64,000 nt of DNA. It comes from Pictodentalium vernedei. Its lineage: Eukaryota > Mollusca > Scaphopoda > Dentaliida > Dentaliidae. Where the stretch lies: assembly GCA_031216915.1 (NCBI GenBank), contig CM062294.1:162209455-162273454 (forward strand), written 5' to 3'. This document shows positions 23,225 through 34,550 of this stretch, piece after piece. Under the pieces are notes generated by a model. It made no database searches. It worked only from the letters and a program-made list of their open reading frames with translations, and had not been told where the DNA came from. Numbering within the stretch: position 1 is the stretch's first letter; each line of letters opens with the position of its first letter. Position numbers and translations under genes: made by a program.

Positions 23225-25770
23225 GTTCTCACAGCCATCTCCGCGACAACCAGAACATGCCATAACTCACTCCATACCATTTTTACGGCATGAACACACT
23301 TTAGTACCGCACGGGTTTTTTGTATGACAGCTTATATTTGCATCGGACAAATTTTAGAACTTCGTCCGGTCCTGGATCTTTATCAGTCATAATTGGCATG
23401 AGTATACTGACTTTCATTTTCTACCCCTATGACTCCCGGACCAATATGTCATTTTGCAGGCTTTTCCAAATCATCACCTGGAGATGAAATCATAGACTGT
23501 GCTAGTAAGCCGCTCGTTTCGTAGGAGGTAGTGTCTGTGGTTCGACATGTTTTGCATGATGAGGATCTCCATGAACTTTGCACGCCGCAATGTATTTAGC
23601 GAATCACCTTGTTGTCCTGCGTACATTTTCAGGAACATTCTTATGCCCGCTTCGCTCATGCTTTCCGATGTAACGTCAGGATCATGCATGACAGAGGATA
23701 TCTCACGGATTTCGGCCGACTCGACTAACTATTTCAGAATGTTCATTTTCCCGTGCCCAAAAATAGCTGATGTTGTGTCACATCCACCCCATGCAATGCA
23801 TGCGCAAATAATATGTGGGAACGTATAACTTCTCCCACTTTGTTCGAAATGTCCCGGATTATCCATACCATACATTCACCTTTCTCTGACTTCCTAGTTT
23901 CAGATTGGAAGTATATGTCGGCCATTTCATGCTTCCAATGATACACCAACATTATCAGTAAATCGGTATCGTCTGCGATAACCTTCACAGCGTTTCCTTT
24001 CGAAGCAATATCTAGGGCGGACGATACTATGAGTGTATCGGTATCACCTTTACTAGTATGAACAGTATGGCCATCAGCTGTCAGTAAGGTGGTCAACAAT
24101 TCGATGAATTTAGACTTTCGTTTGAAAGAAACATTTTGTGGTTATTATGGACGACTGCCGCTTCGTTCACCCGGACATCAGCACAAGTTTTTCCCATCCT
24201 ACGACGATGTTCATTGTCTTTAATTGATGGACCATGGCCATACCCATAGAATACGACTCAAATATTCCCTATCTGAGCCTTACATAGTTTAAGTATTGCA
24301 TGCTAATTTCCCTGTAAATCGTTCACTTTGCTCATTTCACTCTTTGGAGGAGAGATCCACCATCGAGAACTGCAGTGGCTTGAACGTTTTGCTCATAATC
24401 TTGACAATCGGCGACCAGAGTATTTGCTAATTGCGCCTTCAGAGGTTTTCGCATCTACTGATCTTTGTATAATCATGTTGGAATCGTGGTCAATTCATAT
24501 TCGAAAAACTTCGCCATGTTTTCTTAGCGTTGCACTATAGCAATAAAAATCTCGAAAAAAGTAAATCAGGGTCGAGCTGTAGTTGTACATTTTCTACCCT
24601 AAAGCCGAGATTCAAGTTGTCAAGCGTCTTGATTTGGTCTTTCCGCCTGACCGATGTTTCAACTACACTCAGGTTGTCAAGTGTTTGGTGTTTGGCGATC
24701 CCGACTAATTCGGCATCTGCACAGTTCACATCGTCATTTCCAATCGACGTGAGACCAGATGAGAGAGACCGCAATCTGGTCTCATTCGCATCAAATGGCT
24801 CGTGATCATCACACCACTTTTGTATCGCATTGAGATCATCGTTTTTTTCCCCAGAAAAGCCCTGCTCAGAAAAATTCACTGCTGGTATACCGGTTTTCAG
24901 TCATTCCTGTTATCGCCTCATGTATTTGAGCACACCTATGCATAGTTTGGGTCCACTGCAATCGAATTGACTCTGTGAAACCTTTACCTCTGGTTAACAC
25001 CCCCCCCCCCCCCTCCCCGCGGCTCCTTATGGATCGCATTTAATGTTGCTCGATCAATAAGTCGGTGGACAATCCTGCCCAAACCCTACTGTTCCTACGA
25101 GCAACATGTAGACTATGTTCTGTGAAACAATTATACAACCATGGATGATTCATTGGTAGTTCCAACATAACCTGAAGGTAGAGTCGGCAAGTTTTTGCAT
25201 AATTGATATGACCCGTGGCAGCAAACAGAGTGTGCAGATGTCTAGTACTCGCCAGATGCAGATTCCATTCTCCCGTGTGCTCTGCACGGATGAAGTTTTT
25301 CAGTGTTTGCACGTATTCCATATACTGCAGCCATAACTTCGCCGTTGGAGATTTCTCAATTAAATTTGACTTGTATGCATCCAATGATTGTTCTAGTGTC
25401 AACAACTCCCGCGATCCAGTAGCTTTTGCCAGTGCTTTTATACAGGGTGTGGATCCTGTCCGCTTCACTCACAGTGACCCTTCGCGTTGCACGTGTCAGA
25501 ACTGATTTCAATGAGCTGATGGCCGTCCGAAGTATCAACAGACTAACCGGACAAAGAGGTTTCCAAACCTGAGGTGGTTTCTATTGATGCTTCATCATCT
25601 GACATGACAACATCTTCATCACGTTGTGACGGGAGTACTTCCACAAGCAGCTTGTTGAAGGGTGCAGATTCCACTAAGAAGTGGCCCCGCAGAGCTCTGG
25701 ACACAGCCTTTCCTGGTATCATGTGCGGAACAGTATTCGGCCCATACACCTGTTCCAAAACTTCTTCAAG
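23225..25770 (-). pseudogene. PIN-family large ORF, middle to C-terminus (copy D, best copy)
   Basis: Minus-strand order: EQVYGPNTVPHMIPGKAVSR and ALRGHFLVES (25,758-25,690), ALAKATGSRELL, IRAEHTGEWNLHLAS, NYAKTCRLYLQVML, STDLLIEQH (to 25,040), then across a poly-C run LTRGKGFTESIRLQW, WCDDHEPFDANE (24,800 on), VLDGGSLLQRV (about 24,375), YGHGPSIKDNEHRR, KGDTDTLIVSSALD, VIADDTDLLIMLVYHW (about 23,985-23,940), IRMFLKMYAGQQGDSLNTLR, and a Cys tail CGTKVCSCRKNGMEC..CSGC (about 23,300-23,250). Spaced Asp residues in LDGG, GDTDT and ADDTDLL fit a PIN/FEN1-like metal-dependent nuclease; the CSC..C tail is a zinc-binding-like module. About five stops or shifts break it. Confidence 0.7.
25000..25018. 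repeat. Poly-C run inside copy D
   Basis: About 14 C in a row plus a CCTCCCC extension, placed exactly where the minus strand should code a Gly-Gly before LTRGKGFTES. It reads as poly-Gly and shifts the frame. Confidence 0.85.
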
Positions 25771-26480
25771 ACCGGAGTAGTTAAGATCTTTTTCTTAATC
25801 GACACATGTCGAAATCGTGCTTATTTTTGCGTAACCGGTGTTGAAAAAATGAAAAAAAATGCTCAAATTACCCCCTAACAAATGCAAAAAATGCTCAAAT
25901 TACCCCCAACTTCAGAACGCTGTAGAAAATTTTCCCCAAAGCGGTTTGAAAAATGTTGTAGATGAAAGATTTCCGCTCAAAATGACAACAAAAAACCTCA
26001 GATAACAATTTGTGCCAGGTCGACCCACAGTTTGGGCTCCTACGACCAGACTTCTGGGTCCTGAAGTGCTTTTCAGAAGGTTGCTTGTTGTCTCAAACAC
26101 AGAGATATGTCTTTGAAGGATGTCCTGAGCCATGAATTGGCGGCAATTCCACCTGTTTGGTTTAATTCTGATGCAACGTTTCGCAAAAACTAACAAAGCA
26201 GATATAGCTGTTAAGTTGGAATCCTACTGTCGCAATGTGTACACCCTCCGAGAACCGGTCACTGGAGTGAAGACAGCGTCCATCATAGATGGCATGGCTC
26301 AGTTATGTGCTCTATATATTGCAGGAGATTTTATTTTAGCGGGAAAAAGTTGGGAAATTTCAATAAACTTCGTCGGTACCCTCTAGCGTCTTCTTTGCAC
26401 ACGGCGGCCGCTGTCATCCCTCAGATGGACGGGGTATTCAACTAGCATGTCAAGAGGGAGAAATATCAAACACGCTTTAG
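25771..26480. other. No confident gene
   Basis: A plus-strand frame at 26,132-26,386 (84 codons) lies just before copy E and may be part of the same old gene, but I see no family motif. Two copies of a short AATGCTCAAATTACCCCC element lie at about 25,857-25,907. Confidence 0.3.
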
Positions 26481-26489
26481 GCGCCTTAG

Positions 26490-26800
26490 TCACACGCCTG
26501 ATCCGTCTAATTTGAGACCTGAAGACATTGGGTGGAGAGAAGACGATGGAATCATGATACCGGTAATGCTCCTGAAAGAATCGGCACCCGCTGAAGTGCG
26601 CGATCTTACACACCTGTTCTGTTTGCACAAGGAGTGCAGTTTGTCGTCTTCCTGCAAGTGTCTTCCTGCAACTGTATCGACATTTATGGGTGTTCCGCAG
26701 ACTGTCCAAATGGCTAGAAGCTTTCAAACGATGATAGCGACGGAGAAACTAGGAAAACAATGCGCTACTTCAAATCAGTCTTGCATTGTTTCTGGATGGT
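26490..26800 (+). pseudogene. PIN-family large ORF, C-terminal fragment (copy E)
   Basis: RPEDIGWREDDGIMIPVMLL (26,512 on), then KESAPAEVRDLTHLFC and KECSLSSSCKC. The series 'W-D-G-x-x-P-x-x-x-x-x-P-A-P-x-x-L...C-x-C' corresponds to the MTDKDPGPDEVLKFVRC and CSCRKNGMEC part of copy D. It is on the plus strand, like copy C, with (-) copy D between them. Start and upstream part are not clear. Confidence 0.5.
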
Positions 26801-27562
26801 TAATATGTAACATTTTTTCCAGTTTCTAAACGGAAATGGGGGGGGGGGTGGTTAACACCCACATTAATGTCCATTTTATACCTGATGTTCATGACAATCT
26901 GAATGAGGAAAATTATGATGTATGACATGATAGGTTTTACCGCAAAATTATGTCGATTGGTTGATTTATACCTGGGACTAAAATTGGAAATGCACGAACA
27001 TTTAAAAAGAAATTGAAATAAATGTAGTTTGTTTGACCTCTTCTTAACTTTCATATAAATAATACTTTTTCGTTCCACTGCGTCTTGAGAATCAACCCGA
27101 TTGATAATATTGAATTTATATTATTACATTTGTTGGGAAAATAGAGTGATTTTCAAAATATTGTTTTTTCTTATTTGTTCTCTAAAAATGTCGATTTTCA
27201 CATGTTGGCACACGACTACGGAACCTGAAACATACATCTCTATGCGCCACTCCCTCAAAGTGACATGAAAACTTGTTATACCTCGTGTTTGGGCATCTCC
27301 AAAAAGTAGAGGGTTTATTTCAATTTCACCAGTGCACTCTATCGTTTGTATTTCGCAGAATTTTATTTACCCGGAGTAAGAGAATCGAGACCATGAACAG
27401 ATTCAAGTTTTCAAGCCGACAGGTAAATTCTGTGAGGATTTCGACGCTGTTATGGCCTGGAATCAGTTTAACCATTAAAGAGTGTACAGCCTATATTTAG
27501 ATTCACTCATCTGGAATATTTGAGTTGGTCGAAAAGCGAATGGTTGGATTAAGGTTCGATAA
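26801..27562. other. No gene seen; poly-G run at about 26,838
   Basis: Contains a G homopolymer at 26,838-26,847 and short unassigned frames. Confidence 0.4.
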
Positions 27563-27793
27563 TCCTTTACCTAACGGATCGCCGGCGTAATATGAAAATT
27601 GAGCAGTTGAAAAAATTAAATTTTTAAAAGTATTTCAACAAAACCATATCATGTGACCCCTCATTGGAACGAGCTCATTGAGCTCGTTCCAATGAGGGGT
27701 CACAGGATATGGTTTTGTTGAAATTTTTTGAAAAATTTGAAAAAATGATATTTAAAATAATAAATTTTGATATCGTCTGCGTTGGGTAAAGGG
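27563..27793 (-). repeat. Palindromic piggyBac-like MITE, copy 1
   Basis: Ends CCTTTACC and GGTAAAGGG, centre GAACGAGCTCATTGAGCTCG flanked by matching arms that include ATATCATGTGACCCCTCATT. TTAA flanks are mutated (ATAAT and TTTTAA). Orientation is opposite to copy 2, judged from the asymmetric outer parts. Confidence 0.75.
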
Positions 27794-28735
27794 TTTTAAT
27801 AGACACATTTCAGGCGACTGAATCTAAAAATAACCATAAACATTCATATTCTTTGAATCAACGCAAGAAATCTTGCTCAATCGGAACTTCATTTTATCGA
27901 ATCGTTGATGTCATTACATTGCGGAATGAAGATTCGCAACAGGCCTTGTTCCATGACAACGCCGTCTATTTCCACCACCTGTGTTAATATATTTGTGGCT
28001 TCAGGGTGAGTTATTGGTTGGAATATATATGGAGTACAAACAACTACCTGCATATCAAGGTGAGTAAAGGAGAATCACATTACCACAACGGTAGTCTGGT
28101 TGCAAACTCCACGAAAATGAGCAGACAAGCGGAAAAGAGAAGCGTCAGATTCCTTATGGTATTAATCTGGTGATCTATGAGCTTGGATGGGAGCACAAAA
28201 GAGACAGATTTTGTGATCACAGTTCTAGCCCATATAACTGTTGTTCTCATTTTAAAGAAAGCTTAGAGATATCCCTGAGTAAAAAATGTCATTAACGCGC
28301 CTAATATGAAGAACTAGAATGTTCGATAGAAGGGCTTCTAATGCGCAATGTGGGAATACTGGTAACGTGTTCTAATGAGTTCAAATGTTGCACTGACATT
28401 AACAATTATTCGAACAGTGTCCCTTCTGGGTGCCTTTTGTCGGATGTTAAAGAGACCAAGGATAAATGTCATGGCAATGATGGATTTAGATGGAATATGT
28501 CGATTGGTTCTTAGGCCACCAGATTCCTTGAATTCGTTTATAGTAAAGAATGTTTGTACAGAGCGTTAAAATGTTTGTCGATTGCGAGGGGAACATCACC
28601 ATTTTTTCCACCCTATCACTTCACAGCGTCTCAATATAAATGTACATTTGTTACCAAAAACAAATGTTAATATTTGATCTCCAACACCTTGAAAATGATA
28701 AAGACTGGTAACATATTAAGTCTCTTCATTGTTAA
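27794..28735. other. No gene seen
   Basis: About 0.9 kb with short frames only. Confidence 0.4.
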
Positions 28736-28977
28736 CCCTTTACCCAACGCAGACGATATAAAAATTTATTATTTTAAATATAATTTTTTTTTAATTTTTA
28801 AAAAAAAATCAACAAAACCATATCATGTGACCCCTCATTGGAACGAGCTCAATGAGCTCGTTCCAATGAGGGGTCACATGATATGGTTTTGTTGAAATAT
28901 TTAAAAAAATAATTTTTTTTCAATTGCTCAATTTGCATATTACGCGGGCGGATGCGGGCGATTCGTTAGGTAAAGGG
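28736..28977 (+). repeat. Palindromic piggyBac-like MITE, copy 2
   Basis: 242 bp with perfect TTAA on both sides (28,732-28,735 and 28,978-28,981). Termini CCCTTTACC and GGTAAAGGG. A long central palindrome spans about 28,810-28,900 (AACAAAACCATATCATGTG ... and its complement). Known piggyBac elements have TTAA duplications and CCC-starting ends. Confidence 0.85.
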
Positions 28978-29634
28978 TTAATGACTGAACGACACACACA
29001 ATACGGAAGTGATCTGGTTTAAGCATAACTCGTTCGACGTCATCAAGGCATTGTTTGAGAAGCTGTTGATCGTCTGAAGCTAATCGGCCATATAGGATAT
29101 CAAATAAGGTCTATGGCAACATCGAAAAGGGAAGTGGACAAATAAGAGCGACAAACCAAGGTAGTGATGGAAATGGGGATGACGAGAATGGTTGCATTTT
29201 CGGGTAGGGTGGAATGGCAGCAAATCAAAAATAGAAAACAGTTTATTTCGAATTAATCGCTTTCGACATTTAGGCCCTGCGAAGCTTCGAGAGTGGATTC
29301 GATTTCAAATGTTAGTTTGCTATTGGTTTCGAATCGAAATCGGCCGCCTGATTCGTCTTCTTTCGAATATTTTCACGGGAACATATCTTAGTATCTACGT
29401 TGTCACCCCTAAAAATAGTTAGATGGGCATTATACACAAATAATGCAGAAAATAACGACTAAGTATAATTGCCGCAATATTAACATAAATTGCATCTGCA
29501 TCCATGCCACTGCTCATGCTAATGCCAGTCTCGCTTGTCGCTTACACGGTTGAAAGCAAATATGTAGATTCCAAACAATATCGACGATCAGCTGTAGCTT
29601 GAAGCTAGCCTTGTCAGTGCCCAGTACAGGGAAC
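28978..29634. other. No gene seen
   Basis: Contains an AATCGAA/TTCGAAT-rich patch at 29,245-29,350 that is echoed in reverse at about 30,030-30,110. No coding motif. Confidence 0.35.
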
Positions 29635-29839
29635 AATACTATAAAACTTTTACAATTGTATTTTCTATAATTGTATTTACTAGTTATGACTTTAAATGGG
29701 TTGAATTAACCATTAACATTTTCAAAGATGTGGCAAATTGCCATATATTTTTAAATACTAATGACTCATTTTAGTCAGTTATATTAATAGATAGAAAATA
29801 CAATTCTAGAAAATACTGTTGTAAACGTTTTGTAGTATT
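29635..29839. repeat. 205-bp MITE with 44-bp TIRs
   Basis: Left arm 29,635-29,678 starts AATACTATAAAACTTTTAC; the reverse complement of 29,796-29,839 starts AATACTACAAAACGTTTAC, and the two match over 44 bp with few differences. No coding capacity. Superfamily not assigned. Confidence 0.75.
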
Positions 29840-30145
29840 TACTCTCGGTCATTATCGTACCCCTTACAGTTATTGAACTGTAATACTTATTAGATAATTT
29901 TTCAGTCCAACTACACCATCGAGGTATGCATTGAGAATGTACTTGGAATATTTTATCAGTCAGGACTTGTGCCATCACAGTCGGAAAAAAACATGCTTAC
30001 AGCCCCCGGCCCTCTCAATCAGTCATCTTCATGATGCCCATGATTCGGTTCGAGGATTGATTCGATTTCGAATAATAGACCCGAATCGAAAGCGAGTGTT
30101 TCGCAGGGCCTTGTTTGACATATCGTTGGAAAACACTTATTTTTA

Positions 30146-30325
30146 AACTCTTTATACACCGCCCACGGTAACAAATTTATTATTTTAAATATTATTTCAA
30201 CGTTTTTCAACATATTTCAGTTACATGATATCACCAGTTTCCGCAATGGAACGAGCTCGTTCCAATGAGGGGTCGTTCGATATGATTTTGTAGAAATTTT
30301 CTGAAAAAAATAATTGGTTTAAACA
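30146..30325 (+). repeat. Palindromic piggyBac-like MITE, degraded copy 3
   Basis: Contains CTCTTTATAC near the left end, AACAAATTTATTATTTTAAA as in copy 2, and GGAACGAGCTCGTTCC with AATGAGGGGTC. The right terminus is eroded. Confidence 0.6.
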
Positions 30326-30609
30326 ATATTTATTTCCAATAGTATCTGGTAGTAATGTACAATAGTATGTGGATTGGATTCGAAAGTAAACCGTAGGCAT
30401 ATTGTTGTCGTTTCCATATAACCAATAATATTATACTATTAAAAGAAAAGTAGGGGATATCCAAACAGCTGTTGATATTTTCGGAAAATGGTATTGGATA
30501 CGCGCGATTGGACGCATCAGTATATTACCAAGTTTAGTGTGGATCATAAATAATGTCACCGGCCCACGAAAATCAAGGGCGACAACTGCTAACATGATCG
30601 TTTCATCCG

Positions 30610-30915
30610 AACTACAGCAGTTTGTAACCGCCATCAAAGCGCCTCAGAAATTGGAGAGAAGCTGCACCGATCGACAGATGTGCGAGTCAGTGGTCAGACT
30701 ATCCTAGATAGCCTACACAGCTGGAATTTGTACGCACGACGACCTCGATTAATTCCACGTTTGACTGAACGTCACATCGCAGCAAGGCGTAATTGGTATG
30801 GAGCACGACAGCGCTGGGACAATCGTCGGTGGGGCAACGTCATGTTTACGATGAATCGAGGTTCACTCTCCACTTCTACGACAGGACGTGAAATCACAGT
30901 TCAGTTTTGGATTGG
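30610..30915 (+). pseudogene. Tc1-like transposase fragment
   Basis: TILDSLHSWNLYARRPRLIP, RLTERHIAARRNWYGARQRW and RRWGNVMF lead into the catalytic-domain entry. One lost base then shifts the frame exactly at the FTDESRF motif, which continues as DESRFTLHFYDRT. The helix-turn-helix to first-Asp section of Tc1 transposases has this order. Only the middle is present; the DDE remainder is gone and a LINE abuts the right side. Confidence 0.75.
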
Positions 30916-30939
30916 TCTCTGTGCATAATTTCTGAGGTT

Positions 30940-32790
30940 TGTTTGGGGTTTTCGACGACTAGGTATAGAGATGTGCCCTCTGCGAATAGGCGAATGTTAC
31001 TGCTCGGATTAATTACGATATCATTGATATAAATTGTGGAACCAAAGCGTCGATTTGTCTCCAGGAAGAAGAGTCATTGCAAACCACGACTCTCTGGATT
31101 CTACCACTAAGTTTGTATTTAAAGAAGTTTAGAAGATCCCATGTAATTCCATTTTTTTTTCTCACTTGTATAAAGGTCCTGCGTGCCGGATTTTGTCAAA
31201 CGCCTTACTTACGTCACAAAAGACTACTCGTATCTTTTTGCCTTCGTCTTATGCATGACAGAATTCATCGTAAAGGTACATGAGCTGAAAACTGTAGAAT
31301 CTCATGGTGTGAACTGACTTAATACACTATTTTCCTCTAAGAACCTCCATATTTTTTTTAAAGACTCACATTTCGAACAATGTTACAACATAGCTGAGAA
31401 GAGATATTGGTCTGTAGTTGACCAGTTGATTAGAATGTGATTTCTTTAACACGAGTGTAACATTTCCTTTTTTCCAAACAGCAGGGAAGTAATGGTTATC
31501 AAGATGCTGAAGAGGTCAATAAGGGCTCGCATAACGAGAGATTGCATTCTTTCAACAGTTTTGGACTTATCAAATCCGGACAAGAGGCTTTTGATGTATT
31601 AAGTGCGTTAAGAGCCTCGGATACATCAGAGAAGTTCAGAGTTATGTCACTCAAAATTGGTCTGTCGGGGAAATTTGTTGGCGGAAGTGATGCATCTATC
31701 AGCATTCAACGACAAGAATTTGTTTTGATAAATTATTGCAGGGATTGCCGGTTTATTATTTGTTTATGTCTTCCAAAATTGAGCGGACGATGTACCGGAA
31801 CTACCTAAAATGAATTGTATTTTACAGTTGCAGTTGGTCTTTGCCATCTGTTAGCAGCCACTGTCTCGTTCCTTTTCGTACGATATTTAGCCCAAGCCTC
31901 ACGAAAACTAGTACGTTTGGCGTGTCTGTATAATCACTTGCGATGACAATTAAGCAGTCTTATTCCGCCGTGCGTCCGGTTTGGTTGATTATTTGAATGG
32001 GTATGTAATCGGACGCAAGTTCAAGTAATATAGAACTGAGTCCATCAGCCATAGTCTCCAGGCAATTCAGGGAGAGAAGACTCTCACAGTGCTCATTTGA
32101 GTTCAGAGTTGGGGCCTCCGTAATTCACTTCTTTGAATAGCCAGATACGGCGTTTGAAGTTTCTCAATGGATGTCTTTCGAACCCGATTTCTACAACCGT
32201 TGGGCAGTGATGTCGAATCAAATCAGGAAAAGATGTGTCCAATACTACACATGCTAAAACGTGTACAGGACAGCTTACTGCTATCAAGTCAAGTCTAGAG
32301 GATATCGCTTCAGTGTAGTAAGTTGGTTCCGAAATTAGCTGCTTTAGGTTGAAGGTATCTACGAGTTATCTAAATTTGCCGCGTCCGAAAGAAATCAGGC
32401 CATTATTCAAGTCGCCAAGAATAAGGATGCCTGATAACCTAGTGTCTTCCCCAAAACCGAGTAAGCTGACATCGAAATTAGGTTCAGTCGAATCTAGCCA
32501 AGTTTCAGAAAAAGCGCAGATATCAAAATTTGAAGCCTCACACGAATTACATCTAGTTTAGGTGTCAGGCTTTGGACATTGAGACGAAGGCAAGTACTGT
32601 GAGAATTTTCGGGTTCTGAATTTAATTCTATATCTCCCGATAGGACCAGAAGAACACAAATAAGTACACTAAGAGAGGCGAAACAAAGGGACAAGTATGT
32701 AGGCTCCTTATGTGTATGAACTGCAGTTATATTTTTATGTCTGATAAAATCTGGGGTATGAATGAGCAATCGAGTGTCCACAGGTATTGC
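30940..32790 (-). mobile_element. CR1-like LINE fossil
   Basis: Minus-strand order: hydrophobic N-terminus with a 2A-like motif (32,780-32,600), endonuclease start LNVQSLTPKLDVI, endonuclease end LDLIAVSCPVHVL...HHCPTVVEIGF (32,287-32,190), IWLFKEVNYGG, then RT: ALNALNTSKASCPDLISP (31,620 on), FPAVWKKGNVTLV, NYRPISLLS, VVFCDVSKAFDKI (about 31,230), YINDIVINPSSNIRLFAEGT (about 31,030). The GVPQGS...LFL block before YIND is deleted and the catalytic FADDT reads FAEGT. Many shifts. It is cut at 30,940 next to the Tc1 fossil. Confidence 0.8.
32612..32640 (-). other. Degenerate 2A-like ribosome-skipping motif in LINE
   Basis: Minus strand reads SGDIELNSEP straight after a Leu/Val-rich stretch and just before the endonuclease start. 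The active 2A core is D-x-E-x-N-P-G-P; here N-P-G-P has become N-S-E-P. 2A-like peptides are known at the N-terminus of some non-LTR elements in sea urchins and other invertebrates. Confidence 0.65.
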
Positions 32791-34280
32791 AATATAGTAA
32801 GTACGCTAACATTAGACCGACTCACTTGGAACGAAACTTGAGAAGTAGCTTCACCAGTAGCATGCAGTTGAAATCCATTTTTAGGATCTACACCCCTGTG
32901 TACCCGTGCGATGAATTGGCCTACTCGAGCTCTATGCGTATCTAAATGGGACATTATTTGTACATACATAACTATTACTTCCAGAGCTGAGTGAGCATTC
33001 ATGCAGCATTCCTAACGTGCAGTTCAATCGGGAAAAGAAGACAGACTTTAATTTGAGGAGTGACCTAGACTCATTTTGTATGAAATCAATTGCTGATGAA
33101 GGCGAGTTGGGGTGGGAAGCACAAAAGAGGTTGGTGGAGAGTGTTGTTTTGACTGAAAAGAATAGAATACATGATAGGCAGATACGAATCACATATTTAC
33201 AAATAAAACAATCAATATCAGCAAACTGAAAAACATGTGAGCGGTACATGGCTTCTTGTAACCGAACAGCTTATCTCAGTACATTCTATGGACGAAGGTG
33301 GATTAAACGATGAAGAGAGATGAGGAAGATGAATTTGAGATGAATGATCAATCGACTACTTTAGCACTGAAATGGCTATAGAGGTCTTCTGTTATCAGTA
33401 CTGGAGTCTGCTAGGAATTCGAGAGCAGTGTGAATTTGCGGTGTTGGCGATCCACAGCATACAGTATATGCCGGTCACTCCAAGCGTTGGCATTATAGTA
33501 AGCTTGTTATCCATACATACGAGTCTACAATGGATGGGTTAGGAGAGGGGTGGTCTGTTAGATTTCTAAATGGAGGTTGGAATCCCAGAACGACCCACAG
33601 CAAACACGTTCCGAGGGCCGAAGAGTTCCGAGACTTGCCTACGACAGGTCCTGCCGGACCCCCATAACCTGTACGGAATATTCCTCACTCGATGGTGTGG
33701 GTCTGACGTCTCCCTCTAGCTTAAAGTTGTCTAGTCTTTTAATCCACAGGAAAAAAAACAAAAACATTTCAGCAGGTAGGTGTGTGCGGACCATATACTG
33801 ACAGCTATTCACCTAATACCGACTCCTTCCAACTGACTATCCTGAGACGGAAAAACGGAACGATGAATTCGAAGGTCCAGACTGGTCACCAGTTCAAGTC
33901 CGAGTTACGAACATTTTGACAGCTGATCTGTAAATTCGGAGAATTTAATGAAAAATTGGAAAAAAACAATTTGGCTTCAACCAAAACAAGAAAACAAAAG
34001 GTGACAAAAACAAGTTAAATTGGTATGTGTGAATTCCCAAATCGTATTATTGGATTCCCAACATTTGGATTTACATCATCGAATTTCCAACGTTTAAAAT
34101 GTTAGGCGATAATTGGGGGGCCCAGCACCCAAACCCCCACTAACCACGTTCACGCCACCCTTGTGACTATTCACTCACTAAGTATCACTTAGTGTTCAGT
34201 CACCATTGTTTGCTTTGAAAAACTAGATACTTTGCAGGAATGGGGAAGGCGATTTACACCATTTCGATATTGTATATATA
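32791..34280. other. No confident gene
   Basis: Minus-strand frames at 32,727-33,249 lie upstream of the LINE ORF and could be its 5' region, but show no motif. The remainder holds short frames only. Confidence 0.35.
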
Positions 34281-34550
34281 ATATATAGTTACGTGGAGAG
34301 TGTATTATCACTAAATCACCCACATAGCGGAGATTCCACCCAAGTGATAATTGCGAATTTGTTGCAAAGCATAACAATCACAAGCAAAGTTCCAGCTAAT
34401 GGACCTCCGGGTTAAACCCGAAGGTCCATTGGCTGAAACATTGCTAGTGGTTTTTGCCCACATGCACAGAATTTGGAAGTGAAACTTTATGTGATAACTC
34501 CACTCCGCGGGTAATTTTGTTACAATCCACTCTCCGCGTATTGTATAACA
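34281..34550. repeat. MITE-like element with GGACC hairpin core, copy 1
   Basis: Outer arms share ACGTGGAGAGTG (34,291) and, in reverse complement, ACGCGGAGAGTG (34,528-34,539). The centre 34,399-34,440 is the palindrome GGACCTCCGGGTTAAACCC followed by its complement and TTGGCTGAAACA. The same centre occurs at 49,628 and 54,281. Confidence 0.6.
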
